This document shows, one piece after another, positions 1 to 9,125 of a stretch of 64,000 nt of DNA (position 1 is its first letter; each line of letters begins with the position of its first letter). The notes beneath the pieces were generated by a model, which was not told where the DNA came from, did no database searches, and worked only from the letters and a program-made list of their open reading frames with translations. A program made the translations under genes and the position numbers. Location of the stretch: assembly GCF_000526515.1 (NCBI RefSeq), contig NZ_JAGF01000001.1, positions 1,984,001-2,048,000 on the forward strand, read 5' to 3'. This DNA is from Cellulomonas sp. KRMCY2. Its GTDB lineage: Bacteria > Actinomycetota > Actinomycetes > Actinomycetales > Cellulomonadaceae.

Positions 1-2
1 AC

Positions 3-827
3 AACTCCTTCCTCATCGTGCTCGCCGTCGGCCTGACCTTCGTGATCATCACCGGCGGGATCGACCTGTCGGTCGGTTCGGTCGTCGCGCTGTCCGGGAT
101 CCTGGCGGCCTCGCTGCTGCAGTCGGGGTGGCCGGCCGCCGTCGTCATCCCGCTGGTCATCCTCGTGGGCTCGCTGATCGGGCTGGTCGTCGGCCTGATG
201 GTGCACGTGTTCGAGATCCAACCGTTCATCGCGACGCTCGCGGCGATGTTCCTCGCGCGCGGGCTGTCCTACGTGATCAGCCTGTCCTCGATCCCGATCA
301 TCGACCCGACCATCGTGTGGCTCTCGAGCTACCGCATCCCGATCGGCGAGACCTGGACGATCACGCCGAGCGGCATCATCGCCCTGTCGGTCGTGGTGGT
401 GGCCTTCTACCTGCTGCACCACACGCAGTTCGGCCGCACGGTCTACGCGATCGGCGGCGGTGAGCAGTCGGCGATGCTGATGGGCCTGCCGGTCGCCCGG
501 ACCAAGGTGCTCGTCTACGTGATCAGCGGCACCTGCGCCGGGATCGGTGGCTTCCTCTTCTCGATCTTCTCCCGCTCGGGCTACTCGCTCACGGGTGTCG
601 GCATGGAGCTCGATGCGATCGCGGCAGTGGTCATCGGCGGCACGATCCTGACCGGTGGCAGCGGCTTCGTCCTCGGGTCGCTGCTCGGTGTCATGGTGCT
701 CGGCCTGATCCAGACGATCATCACCTACGAGGGCACCCTGAGCTCGTGGTGGACCAAGATCGTCATCGGCGGCCTGCTGCTGATCTTCGTGGTGCTGCAG
801 CGCGCCCTGGTCGTCCGGCGCAGGTAG
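3..827 (+). CDS. yjfF: YjfF-type sugar ABC transporter permease (5' end outside window)
   Basis: Inner-membrane permease of a ribose/galactofuranose-class ABC importer; the reading frame is open at the left edge, so roughly the first 50–60 residues of a usual 320–330 are missing. What is visible is almost entirely hydrophobic helices. Close matches to E. coli YjfF as I remember it include GGIDLSVGSV near the start, GVGMELDAIAAVVIGGT in the middle and GTLSSWWTKI near the end; the last is characteristic of YjfF rather than of RbsC or AraH. The E. coli YtfQRT-YjfF system takes up galactofuranose. Next to a secreted arabinofuranosidase, import of L-arabinofuranose or arabino-oligosaccharide-derived furanoses is a reasonable inference, not shown by the sequence. 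A strong hairpin follows the stop, so this is the last gene of its operon; the binding protein and ATPase should lie upstream of the window. Confidence 0.93.
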   Translation, partial: NSFLIVLAVGLTFVIITGGIDLSVGSVVALSGILAASLLQSGWPAAVVIPLVILVGSLIGLVVGLMVHVFEIQPFIATLAAMFLARGLSYVISLSSIPIIDPTIVWLSSYRIPIGETWTITPSGIIALSVVVVAFYLLHHTQFGRTVYAIGGGEQSAMLMGLPVARTKVLVYVISGTCAGIGGFLFSIFSRSGYSLTGVGMELDAIAAVVIGGTILTGGSGFVLGSLLGVMVLGLIQTIITYEGTLSSWWTKIVIGGLLLIFVVLQRALVVRRR

Positions 828-836
828 CGCCCCGAA

Positions 837-872
837 CCGCCCGTCAGAAGGTTGCAGCCTTCTGACGGGCGG
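837..872 (+). terminator. Hairpin terminator after yjfF
   Basis: A perfect 15-bp stem (837–851 pairing with 858–872) encloses the six-base loop ttgcag, ten bases after the permease stop codon. The run that follows (catttcc) is only weakly T-rich, as is usual in high-GC actinobacteria. It separates the transporter operon from the arabinofuranosidase gene and also argues against a translation start at 884 for that gene, only 12 bases past the stem. Confidence 0.85.
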
Positions 873-961
873 CATTTCCATCGATGGAGACCGCTCAGGA
901 GGGAGGTCCGGAACAGCGCCCGTCAACGGGCTCCCGCACACCCTTACCGAGTGCTTGGAGC

Positions 962-3900
962 ATGATGATTCTCTCTCGACGGCGGTCCCTGGGGACCCCA
1001 CTCGTAGCCTTCGTGACCGTTTTCACCCTCTCTGTCGCCGGGGCGGCCGGCGTGCTCGTCGCAGGTCCTGGTGCCGCACCCGCCGAGGCGGCCGCACCCG
1101 ACGGCGTGCTGCCCGACGGGGCCTGGGTCGACGAGTTCGACGCCGGCACCCTCGACCCACGCTGGTCGATCCACAACGAGGCGGCGGAGCAGTGGCACCT
1201 CGACGACGCGACCGGCGCCCTCGTGCTCACCTCGCAGGCCGGTGACACCTACCAGGGCGACAACTCGGCCCGCAACGTCTTCCTGCTCGACGTCCCGGTC
1301 GGTGACTTCACCGTCGTGACCTCCGTCGAGGCACCCGTCTCGGCCGACTTCCAGGGCGCCGGCCTGATCGCCTGGCAGGACCCGGACAACTACGTGCGGG
1401 CCGGTGTGACCCACGTCAGCTTCGCCGACGGCGGTCCGGTCGTCATCGAGAACGGTGTCGAGACCGGCGCCGTGTACTCCTCGACGTTCACGGCGCGCCC
1501 CGGGTCGACGGGCGAGACGCTGCGCCTGCAGCGGGTCGGCGACCTCATCACGACCAGCTACTGGGCCGACGGTGCCTGGGTCCAGGCCGCGGCCGCGGCC
1601 GTGACCTTCGACACGATCCAGGTGGGCCTCTACGCGCTCGCGGCCGGTGGCGCACCGCCGCACCAGGCGGTCTTCGACTACGTCGGGCTGGTGGCCGCAC
1701 CGGGCCAGGACGTGGTGCCGGACGGCACGTTCACCCTGAACGGCTCCGGCGACCTGCGGTACCTGACGGTCGCCGACGACGGCTCGCTGGGCCTGCGTGC
1801 GGAGCGTCCGTCGACCACCGTCGCGCTGACCGCCCAGGCTGCCGCGGACGGCGCGCTCACCCTGCGCACAGCGGCCGACGACCGGCCGGTCCGGGTCGTG
1901 GACGGGCGGCTGACCCTCGGGGAGCCCGGCTCACCGGCCGATCTGCTGCGCCTGACCGACGCGGGTGGCGGACGCCTGTACCTGCGCACCGGTGACTCCA
2001 CCGTTGACGCCGGCTACCTGGGCGTCGTCGACGGCACCCTGGTCGTCGGGGTGCTCGCGGATGCGGTGCGCCTGACTCTCGCCGTGGTGTCGGAGCAGCA
2101 GGCTTCGGTGACCATCGACGGCGACGCGACCAGCATCGAGATGAGCCCGGATCTCTACGGGCTCTTCTACGAGGACATCAACTACGCGGCCGACGGCGGC
2201 CTGTACGCCGAGCTCGTGCGCAACCGGTCCTTCGAGTTCGCGGCGACCGACAACGCGTCCTTCACGGGTATGACCGCGTGGGAGACGGTGACCCGCTCCG
2301 GGGCGACCGGCACCGCGACGGTCGTCGAGGACGACGGCCGGCTGAACGACAGCAACCGCGCCTACCTGCAGGTTCAGGCGTCCGGGCCGGGCGTCGGCGT
2401 CCGCAACGCCGGCTACAGCACGGGTCTGGCCGTCACCGAGGGCGCGGCGTACGACTTCACCGTGTGGGCCCGCTCCGCGCAGGCGCAGACCCTTGCCGTG
2501 CAGGTCGAGTCGGCCGACGGCGCCACCGTCCACGCGGCCGGGACCGTCGACGTCGACGGCTCCGACGAGTGGAAGCAGTACGCGGTCACCCTCGCCGCGA
2601 CGTCGACGACGACAGCGGGGCGGCTCGCCGTCCTCTCGGGTGCTGCGGGGAGCCTCGCCCTCGACATGGTGTCGCTCTTCCCGGCGGACACCTGGGACGG
2701 CCCCGTCAACGGGCAGTACGGGCTGCGGGCCGACATCGCCGAGATGATCGCGGCGATGGAGCCCTCGTTCCTCCGCTTCCCCGGTGGCTGCGTCACCAAC
2801 GTCGGCACGTTCGACACGTACGCGGACTCCGGCTACACCGACCGTCGCCGCACCTACCAGTGGAAGGAGACGATCGGCCCCGTCGAGCAGCGGCCGACGA
2901 ACTGGAACTTCTGGGGCTACAACCAGTCCTACGGCATCGGCTACTACGAGTACTTCCTGTTTGCCGAGGACCTCGGCGCCACGGCGCTGCCGGTGCTGTC
3001 CGTCGGCGCCAACGGGTGCGGCAGCACGATCCCCGAGATGACCGATGACGAGCGGATCGAACGCTGGGTCGCGGACACCGTCGACCTGATCGAGTTCGCC
3101 AACGGTGACGTCTCGACCGAGTGGGGCGCTGTCCGGGCCGGCCTCGGCCACCCCGAGCCCTTCGGGATGCGCTACATCGGGCTGGGCAACGAGGAGAACA
3201 CGACGACCTTCGAGGCGAACTTCCCACGGTTCCGGGACGCGGTCGAGGCCGCCTACCCGGACATCACCGTCGTGTCGAACTCCGGGCCGGACGACACCGG
3301 TGCACGGTTCGACGCCCTCTGGGAGTTCAACCGCGAGCAGGGCGTCGCGATGGTCGACGAGCACTACTACAACGACCCCTCGTGGTTCCTGGCGAACACC
3401 GGCCGGTACGACGACTACGACCGCGACGGCCCGCACGTGTTCCTCGGCGAGTACGCGTCGCGCGGCAACACGTTCTGGAACGCCCTGGTCGAGGCCGCGT
3501 ACATGACCGGCCTGGAACGCAACTCCGACCTGGTCGAGCTGGCCTCGTACGCGCCGCTGCTGGCCAACGAGGACTACCTGCAGTGGTCGCCGGACGCGCT
3601 CTGGTTCGACAACGACGAGGTCTGGGGGTCGCCGAGCTACTACGTCCAGAAGCTCTTCTCGACCCAGCGCGGCCAGCAGGTCGTACCGAGCACGGCGCAG
3701 GGCGGTGAGGTCGTCGCCCCCGACATCAGCGGTGGGGTCTTCCTGTCCACCTGGTCGACGAGCGCGGCCTACGACAACCTCACGGTGACCTCGAACGCGA
3801 CCGGTGAGGTGCTGTTCGCCGACAGCTTCGACGACGCCGGCCAGTGGTCGCCCCAGCAGGGCAGCTGGGCGGTCGCCGACGGTCAGTACGTGCAGTCGTC

Positions 3901-5380
3901 GACGTCGGTCACCGACGCCCGCAGCATCGTCGCCGACGCGTACACCCGAGGCTGGACGGACTACACCCTCGAGCTCGACGCGCGGAAGGTCGCCGGCAGC
4001 GAGGGCTTCCTGATCGGCTTCGGGGCGACCGCGCCGAACTCGTTCTACTGGTGGAACCTCGGCGGGTGGAACAACACCCGGTCGGTGCTGCAGAAGGCCG
4101 ACAACAGCTCGGCCGGAGAGGTCGCGGCGATCGAGGGCCACACGATCGAGACCGGGCGGACCTACCGGGTCACGGTCGAGGTGAGCGGTCGCACGGTCCG
4201 GCTCTCCCTCGACGGTGTGCTGCAGATGGAGTACACCGACCCGGTGCCGACGTCCGCGCTGCACCAGGTGGTGACCAGGGACACCGCATCGGGTGACCTC
4301 GTCGCCAAGCTCGTCAACACCTCGGAGCACACCCTGCGCACGGCGATCGAGATCTCGGACGTCGTCGTCGGGTCGACCGGTACGGCGATCGAGATGACCG
4401 GTGCGCCCGGCCAGACCAACACGAAGTCCGACCCGACCGCCGTGGTCCCGGTCGAACGGACGGTCACCGGTCTGTCGAACAGCTTCGGCTACGACCTGCC
4501 GCCGTACTCGATCACCTTCCTGCGGATCCGGACCAGCCCGGTCGTCCCCGACACGGTGGCGCCGGAGGTCTCGCTCGCGCTGGACCCGGCCGAGCCGTCG
4601 GGTGCGAACGGCTGGTACACCGGGCCGGTCACCGCCACGGCGTCGGCGACCGACGACAGCGGGCTGGCGCCGACCGTCGAGGTGGACGTCGGCACGGGCT
4701 GGGTCGCGTACACCGGTCCCGTCGTCCTGGACCAGGACGGCAACGTCGACGTGGCCGCACGTGCGACGGATGCCGCGGGGAACGTCTCGGAGCCGGTCGT
4801 CGCACCGGTGCGGATCGACGCGACGCCCCCGACCTCGACGGCGACCGTCGACGAGGTGGCTCGGACGGTGACCCTCACCGGTCAGGACGAGACGTCGGGG
4901 CTCGACCGGCTCGAGTACCGCGTCGACGGCGGCGCGTGGGCCGTGGCCACGGGGCCGGTCACCGTCGGTGCGCAGGCGACGGTCGTCGAGCACCGCGGGG
5001 TCGACGTGGCAGGCAACGTCGGGCAGGTCGGCACTGTGCAGGTGCCGCCCGATGCGGACCTGGTCGGCACCCGCGTGCTGGGGGTGGCGATCCCGGGTGC
5101 GGTGCGGGTGGGCTCACCGGCGCTCGTCGTCGCGACGGTGCGCCCGGTCAGCCCGCGGCCGAGCGGTGCGGCCGTCCGGCCGTCGGGCACTGTCGAGGTC
5201 GTGGCCGGCGGGGCGGTGATCGGCTCGGCGACGATCCGGTACGGCGTCGCCCTGGTGGTCGTCGACACCTCGGCCCTCCCGGTCGGCCGGCAGTCGCTCG
5301 TCCTGGCCTACAGCGGGGACGACCGGTACGCCGCGTCGAGCGGAGCGGTGTCGCTGACGGTCCTGCGAGCCCGGAGGTGA
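962..5380 (+). CDS. Secreted multidomain GH51 alpha-L-arabinofuranosidase
   Basis: Removes terminal alpha-L-arabinofuranosyl residues from arabinan or arabinoxylan outside the cell. The 1472-residue product begins with an Arg-rich n-region, a hydrophobic core and an Ala-rich cleavage region (signal peptide, about 1–45). Then come: a concanavalin-like jelly roll (about 56–246), a beta-rich linker domain (256–375) and the GH51 catalytic unit (391–915) opening with DLYGLFYEDINYAADGG. Within that unit lie a carbohydrate-binding-like insert, the acid/base Glu744 in GLGNEEN and the nucleophile Glu830 in FLGEYAS. A second jelly-roll domain (about 921–1095) interrupts the path to the C-terminal GH51 beta-sandwich (1096–1195), followed by Ig-like repeats. 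No LPXTG anchor is seen. The frame is open upstream to 884, but that start is 12 bases past a terminator and has no Shine-Dalgarno; 962 or 965 directly precede the signal peptide. Family confidence is high, exact start moderate. Confidence 0.93.
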   Translation: MMILSRRRSLGTPLVAFVTVFTLSVAGAAGVLVAGPGAAPAEAAAPDGVLPDGAWVDEFDAGTLDPRWSIHNEAAEQWHLDDATGALVLTSQAGDTYQGDNSARNVFLLDVPVGDFTVVTSVEAPVSADFQGAGLIAWQDPDNYVRAGVTHVSFADGGPVVIENGVETGAVYSSTFTARPGSTGETLRLQRVGDLITTSYWADGAWVQAAAAAVTFDTIQVGLYALAAGGAPPHQAVFDYVGLVAAPGQDVVPDGTFTLNGSGDLRYLTVADDGSLGLRAERPSTTVALTAQAAADGALTLRTAADDRPVRVVDGRLTLGEPGSPADLLRLTDAGGGRLYLRTGDSTVDAGYLGVVDGTLVVGVLADAVRLTLAVVSEQQASVTIDGDATSIEMSPDLYGLFYEDINYAADGGLYAELVRNRSFEFAATDNASFTGMTAWETVTRSGATGTATVVEDDGRLNDSNRAYLQVQASGPGVGVRNAGYSTGLAVTEGAAYDFTVWARSAQAQTLAVQVESADGATVHAAGTVDVDGSDEWKQYAVTLAATSTTTAGRLAVLSGAAGSLALDMVSLFPADTWDGPVNGQYGLRADIAEMIAAMEPSFLRFPGGCVTNVGTFDTYADSGYTDRRRTYQWKETIGPVEQRPTNWNFWGYNQSYGIGYYEYFLFAEDLGATALPVLSVGANGCGSTIPEMTDDERIERWVADTVDLIEFANGDVSTEWGAVRAGLGHPEPFGMRYIGLGNEENTTTFEANFPRFRDAVEAAYPDITVVSNSGPDDTGARFDALWEFNREQGVAMVDEHYYNDPSWFLANTGRYDDYDRDGPHVFLGEYASRGNTFWNALVEAAYMTGLERNSDLVELASYAPLLANEDYLQWSPDALWFDNDEVWGSPSYYVQKLFSTQRGQQVVPSTAQGGEVVAPDISGGVFLSTWSTSAAYDNLTVTSNATGEVLFADSFDDAGQWSPQQGSWAVADGQYVQSSTSVTDARSIVADAYTRGWTDYTLELDARKVAGSEGFLIGFGATAPNSFYWWNLGGWNNTRSVLQKADNSSAGEVAAIEGHTIETGRTYRVTVEVSGRTVRLSLDGVLQMEYTDPVPTSALHQVVTRDTASGDLVAKLVNTSEHTLRTAIEISDVVVGSTGTAIEMTGAPGQTNTKSDPTAVVPVERTVTGLSNSFGYDLPPYSITFLRIRTSPVVPDTVAPEVSLALDPAEPSGANGWYTGPVTATASATDDSGLAPTVEVDVGTGWVAYTGPVVLDQDGNVDVAARATDAAGNVSEPVVAPVRIDATPPTSTATVDEVARTVTLTGQDETSGLDRLEYRVDGGAWAVATGPVTVGAQATVVEHRGVDVAGNVGQVGTVQVPPDADLVGTRVLGVAIPGAVRVGSPALVVATVRPVSPRPSGAAVRPSGTVEVVAGGAVIGSATIRYGVALVVVDTSALPVGRQSLVLAYSGDDRYAASSGAVSLTVLRARR

Positions 5381-5405
5381 CCGGTGCATGACCGGTGCAC
5401 AGTGA

Positions 5406-5450
5406 CCGGTGGGGTCCTGGCTGCGACGCACGCAGGCAGGACCCCACCGG
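5406..5450. terminator. Bidirectional hairpin between GH51 and trkA
   Basis: A perfect 14-bp stem (5406–5419 with 5437–5450) with a 17-base loop that can itself pair (ctgcg/cgcag). It lies between two convergent genes and could stop transcription from both sides. Confidence 0.75.
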
Positions 5451-5470
5451 CTGTCGCCGCGGTGGTGGCC

Positions 5471-5509
5471 GCGCAGTGGTGGCGCGCAGTGGTGGCGCGC
5501 AGTGGCGGC
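5471..5509. repeat. Three 13-bp tandem repeats
   Basis: The unit gcgcagtggtggc occurs at 5471, 5484 and, with one change, 5497, in the space between the convergent GH51 and trkA genes just after the terminator hairpin. It looks like replication slippage in non-coding DNA; no function is evident. Confidence 0.85.
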
Positions 5510-5529
5510 GGTGCCGGTGCCCGGGCGTG

Positions 5530-6324
5530 TCAGGGCCGCGCGGCGAACCGTTCGAGCAGGTCGGCGTGGCCGGAGACGATCAGCAGGTCGTTGGCGGAGA
5601 TCCGGGTCTCCTGGGTCGCGTAGACGAAGTCCTCGCCCGGCGGCTTGACGCCGATCACGGTGACGCCGTACCGCTTGCGGATCTGGGACTGGGCGATCGT
5701 GAACCCCTGCGTCTCGCGCGGGGGCCGCATCTTGACGATCGTGAAGCCGTCCTCGACCTCGATGTAGTCGAGCAGCTTGCCCGAGACGAGGTGGGCCACC
5801 CGGCTGCCCGCGTCGGACTCGGGCAGGACGACGTGGTGCGCGCCGATCCGCTGCAGGATCCGCGCGTGCTCGGGTGTGGTGGCCTTGGCCCAGATCTGCG
5901 GGGTCTCGATGTCGACGAGGTTGCCCGTGATGAGCACGCTCGCCTCGAGCGAGGTGCCGACACCGACGACCGCCACCGGGAAGTCGCGCGCGCCCAGCTG
6001 CACGAGCGCCTCGGGGTTCGTCGCATCCGCCTCCACGAGCGGGAACCGTCCGGTGTAGTGGTGAACCAGAGCGGCGGACCGCTCGACCGCCAGGACGTCG
6101 TGCCCGAGGCGGTCCAGGGTCAGGGCGATCGCCGAGCCGAACCGGCCGAGACCGATGACGAGCACGCCCGCGTCGCGGGGATGGCGGTCCGCGTCGGCCC
6201 TCGAGCGGCCGGTCGTCCGGCCCGTGCCCGGGTCGGTGGGGTGCAGGCGGTCCGTGCCGCCACGTCCGTCGGCCGGGATCTGGCCGTTCGCGTCGCGGCC
6301 CTCCGGTGCTGGTGTGTCAGCCAA
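5530..6324 (-). CDS. trkA: TrkA/KtrA-type RCK subunit of potassium uptake
   Basis: Cytoplasmic gating subunit of a Trk/Ktr potassium transporter; it binds nucleotides and controls the membrane subunit encoded just upstream. The 264-residue product has a disordered polar N-terminus (1–50), a Rossmann-type RCK_N domain with GLGRFG at 58–63, and a C-terminal TrkA_C domain ending in SANDLLIVSG and LLERFA. One RCK unit only, so it is KtrA-like rather than the duplicated E. coli TrkA. The start used here is TTG at 6324, which overlaps the last bases of trkH by eight bases and fits translational coupling. A GTG immediately before LVIGLGRFG is an alternative but would leave little before the first beta strand. 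Confidence 0.93.
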   Translation of the reverse strand: MADTPAPEGRDANGQIPADGRGGTDRLHPTDPGTGRTTGRSRADADRHPRDAGVLVIGLGRFGSAIALTLDRLGHDVLAVERSAALVHHYTGRFPLVEADATNPEALVQLGARDFPVAVVGVGTSLEASVLITGNLVDIETPQIWAKATTPEHARILQRIGAHHVVLPESDAGSRVAHLVSGKLLDYIEVEDGFTIVKMRPPRETQGFTIAQSQIRKRYGVTVIGVKPPGEDFVYATQETRISANDLLIVSGHADLLERFAARP

Positions 6325-7684
6325 TGATCGGCCTCTCCTCGGGGTACCGGATGACCCGGCGCCGGTCTCGCAGCGCGAGGGCGGCTGCGAGGGTCATGGT
6401 TCCTGTGCGCCCGACGAACATCAGGGCGGACAGCACGTACTTGCCGGCCTCCGGCAGCTCGGCGCTCAGCCCCGTGCTCAGACCGACCGTCCCGAACGCC
6501 GAGATGACCTCGAAGAGCACGACGTCCAGCCTCGCTCCGGTGATCTCGAGGAGTACGAGGGCGGCGACCAGGACGATGGTGGCGCCGATGAGGAAGACCG
6601 CGACGGCCAGCCGAAGCGTCTCCCGCGGGATGCGCCGACCGAAGGCCTCGACGTCGCGGTCGCCGCGCGCCTCGGAGATGATCGCCAGCATCATCACGGC
6701 GAGGGTCGTGACCTTGATACCGCCCGCGGTCGACGCGCTGCCGCCACCGACGAACATCAGGGCGTCGGTCATCAGCCACGAGGACTCGTGCATGTCGGCG
6801 ACGTCCACCGCGGAGAACCCGCCCGACCGGGGCATGACGCCGGCGAAGAGGGCGGCCAGGAGCTTCGACGGCCAGCTGAGCGGCCCGAGGGTGTCGACGT
6901 TGGTCCACTCCATCGCGCCGATCAGCACAGCGCCGACGACCACGAGTGCGGCCGACGTCGTCAGGGTGAGCTTGGTGTGCAGGCTCCACCGGCGGACGTC
7001 GCGCCGTCGCCGCGCGATGTTCAGGATGACCGGGAAGCCGAGCGAGCCGATGAAGACCCCGATCAGCAGCGGGAGGCCGAGCCACCAGTCGGCGACGTGC
7101 GGGGCGAGCCCGTCGGCCGTGGGGACGAAGCCCGCGTTGTTGAACGCCGAGACCGCGTAGAAGACACCGTGCCAGACGGCCTGACCGATGTTCTCGCCGA
7201 GCATGGCGAAGCGGGGGATCAGGGCGAGGGCGATGACGGCCTCGATCGTGGTCGAGGTGATGACGACCACGCGGAGCAGCGATCCGACCTCACCGAGACC
7301 GGACCGGGTCTCCGATGCGGTGAGCAGCTTCTGGGTCAACCCGATGCGCCGCGAGACGGCCATCCCGAGCAGCGACGCGAGGGTCATCACCCCGAGGCCG
7401 CCGATCTTGATCCCGACCAGGATGACGACCTGCCCGAACAGCGACCAGTAGGTCCCCGTCGACACGGTGGTCAACCCGGTCACGCACACGGCGGAGACCG
7501 CTGTGAACAGGGCGTCCGCGACGTGCGCGGAGTGACCGTCGGCGGTCGCCTGCGGCGTCAGGAGGAGGGCGGTGAAGACGGCGATGACGCCGGCGAAGAC
7601 GATGAGCACCAGACGAGCCGGTGAGCGGCGGGCGATCTGGTCGACGAGCTCGCGGCCGAGGACGAGTGGGCGTGGGAGCTCCAT
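6317..7684 (-). CDS. trkH: TrkH/KtrB-type potassium-translocating membrane subunit
   Basis: Pore-forming subunit that carries K+ (with Na+ or H+ in characterised members) across the membrane together with the RCK protein encoded next. The product of about 455 residues has repeated M1-P-M2 units; filter-like segments are seen in VCVTGLTT, SAFNNAGF, VMPRSGGFS and FGTVGLSTG, each with the conserved Gly of the family. The start at 7684 (MELPRPLV) is preceded by a Shine-Dalgarno-like gggagggtggag; the frame extends upstream to 7741, but that stretch is polar and lacks a ribosome site. It is divergent from the deacetylase gene, with 178 bases between them, and forms a two-gene operon with trkA. Confidence 0.94.
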   Translation of the reverse strand: MELPRPLVLGRELVDQIARRSPARLVLIVFAGVIAVFTALLLTPQATADGHSAHVADALFTAVSAVCVTGLTTVSTGTYWSLFGQVVILVGIKIGGLGVMTLASLLGMAVSRRIGLTQKLLTASETRSGLGEVGSLLRVVVITSTTIEAVIALALIPRFAMLGENIGQAVWHGVFYAVSAFNNAGFVPTADGLAPHVADWWLGLPLLIGVFIGSLGFPVILNIARRRRDVRRWSLHTKLTLTTSAALVVVGAVLIGAMEWTNVDTLGPLSWPSKLLAALFAGVMPRSGGFSAVDVADMHESSWLMTDALMFVGGGSASTAGGIKVTTLAVMMLAIISEARGDRDVEAFGRRIPRETLRLAVAVFLIGATIVLVAALVLLEITGARLDVVLFEVISAFGTVGLSTGLSAELPEAGKYVLSALMFVGRTGTMTLAAALALRDRRRVIRYPEERPIIG

Positions 7685-7851
7685 CTCCACCCTCCCGCAC
7701 CTGTGCTGACCCGGTCGGTCGGCGTGGGCCGCCGACGGCATCGATGAGACGACATCTGACCTGCCAACTCTGGCACGTCGGCCCGAAGGCTACCGCCCGG
7801 CGCGCTGCGGCGCCGGGACGCACGGGCGCACCGGCTCACCGGCGCACCGGT

Positions 7852-7857
7852 TACGGT
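7852..7857 (+). promoter_or_regulatory. Candidate −10 box of acuC, near-leaderless
   Basis: TACGGT lies five bases before the ATG at 7863. The GAGG in between is too close to the start to act as a ribosome site, so the message probably starts at or next to the start codon. Confidence 0.5.
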
Positions 7858-7862
7858 GAGGC

Positions 7863-9044
7863 ATGGCGCAGACACACGTCGTGTGGTCGACCGCGATGCT
7901 GGGCTACGACTTCGGCCCGCAGCACCCGATGGCGCCGCTCCGCCTCGACCTGACGTTCCGGCTCGCGCGTCAGCTCGGCGTGCTGGATGCGCCGGGCGTC
8001 GAGCTCGTCGAGACCGCGCCCGCGTCGGACGAGCTCCTCGCCACGGCGCACGAGTGGCACTACATCGAGGCCGTCCGGCGTGCGGAGGCCACCGGCGAGC
8101 CGGATCTCGACCACGGCCTGGGCACCGAGGACGACCCGATCTTCGCCGGCATGCACGAGGCAGCCGCCCGCGTCGTGGCAGGCAGCGTGACTGCGGCGAC
8201 GGCGGTGTGGCACGGTACGGCGGCGCACGCGGTCAACCTCGCCGGTGGCATGCACCATGCGATGGCCGACCACGCCTCCGGCTTCTGCGTCTACAACGAC
8301 GTGGTCGCGGCCATCCGCGCGGTGCTCGCCGAGGGCGCGCACCGGGTCGCCTACGTCGATCTCGACGCCCATCACGGCGACGGCGTCGAGCGCGCGTTCT
8401 GGGACGACCCCAGGGTGCTGACGATCTCCGTGCACGAGAGCGGGCACACGCTGTTCCCGGGGTCGGGCCATCCGACGGACGTCGGCGGGCCGCACGCGCG
8501 CGGCTCGGTCGTCAACGTGGCCCTTCCGGCGCGCACGGCGGACACCGGCTGGCTGCGGGCCGTCGGCTCGGTCGTCGTGCCCCTGGTGCGGGCGTTCGCG
8601 CCGGAGGTCGTGGTGAGTCAGCACGGCTGCGACGCCCACGGGCTGGACCCGCTGACCAACCTCGCCGTGTCGGTCGACGCCCAGCGCGAGGCGATGATCC
8701 TCGTGCACGACCTGGCGCACGAGGTCGCCGGCGGGCGCTGGCTGGCCGTCGGCGGTGGCGGGTACGCGGTCGCCCAGGTGGTGCCCCGGATCTGGACGCA
8801 CCTGCTGGCCATCGCGGCCCACGTGCCGCTGGACCCGGTGACACCGGTGCCGCGGGCGTGGTGCGAGCACGTCGAGGAGGTGCTCGGCTTCCCGCCCCCG
8901 GAGCTGATGGGCGACGAGGGCGATGCCGCGCCGCCGCGTCCGTGGAGCGCCGGCTACGACCCGGGGGACGACGTCGACCGGGTCGTCCTGGCCACCCGGC
9001 AGGCGGTCTTCCACTGGTTCGACCTGGACCCGCTGTACGACTGA
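7863..9044 (+). CDS. acuC: AcuC-like histone deacetylase family protein
   Basis: Zinc-dependent deacylase of the arginase/deacetylase fold; AcuC in Bacillus deacetylates acetyl-CoA synthetase, and a protein-lysine or small-molecule deacetylase role is likely here. In the 393 residues the family features are visible: the paired catalytic histidines in NLAGGMHHAM, the zinc-binding Asp and His in YVDLDAHHGDGVE, and the second metal Asp in QHGCDAHGLDPL, followed by the Gly-rich VGGGGY loop. The length agrees with AcuC (about 390). It is monocistronic, divergent from trkH. The next gene starts 191 bases later. Physiological substrate cannot be read from the sequence; no acuA or acs gene is in the window. 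Confidence 0.9.
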   Translation: MAQTHVVWSTAMLGYDFGPQHPMAPLRLDLTFRLARQLGVLDAPGVELVETAPASDELLATAHEWHYIEAVRRAEATGEPDLDHGLGTEDDPIFAGMHEAAARVVAGSVTAATAVWHGTAAHAVNLAGGMHHAMADHASGFCVYNDVVAAIRAVLAEGAHRVAYVDLDAHHGDGVERAFWDDPRVLTISVHESGHTLFPGSGHPTDVGGPHARGSVVNVALPARTADTGWLRAVGSVVVPLVRAFAPEVVVSQHGCDAHGLDPLTNLAVSVDAQREAMILVHDLAHEVAGGRWLAVGGGGYAVAQVVPRIWTHLLAIAAHVPLDPVTPVPRAWCEHVEEVLGFPPPELMGDEGDAAPPRPWSAGYDPGDDVDRVVLATRQAVFHWFDLDPLYD

Positions 9045-9102
9045 TCGACCCGCCGACCGGCCGATCGGGTGCGCCGTCCAGGGCTGCCCGGACTGATCAA
9101 CT

Positions 9103-9125
9103 TTCACTCTGTTCACCCCTTTCAC
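9103..9125 (+). promoter_or_regulatory. Three TTCAC direct repeats with exact 9-bp period
   Basis: TTCAC occurs at 9103, 9112 and 9121 in the same orientation with a strict nine-base period, upstream of the BldC-like HTH gene. The third copy forms the apparent −35 (TTCACT, 9121–9126), 17 bases before TAGGGT at 9144–9149. Head-to-tail binding to direct repeats of this spacing is known for BldC, so autoregulation is an attractive inference. Confidence 0.5.

Noticed and set aside
884-961. N-terminal extension of the arabinofuranosidase starting at 884
   Set aside because: It begins 12 bases after a terminator stem with no ribosome site, and would put 26 polar residues ahead of a clear signal peptide.
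1931-4993. Long open frame (about 1020 codons) on the minus strand opposite the GH51 gene
   Set aside because: Arg/Asp/Gly/Val-rich with no fold-like pattern; it mirrors the codon structure of the real gene. Such antisense frames are usual at this GC content.
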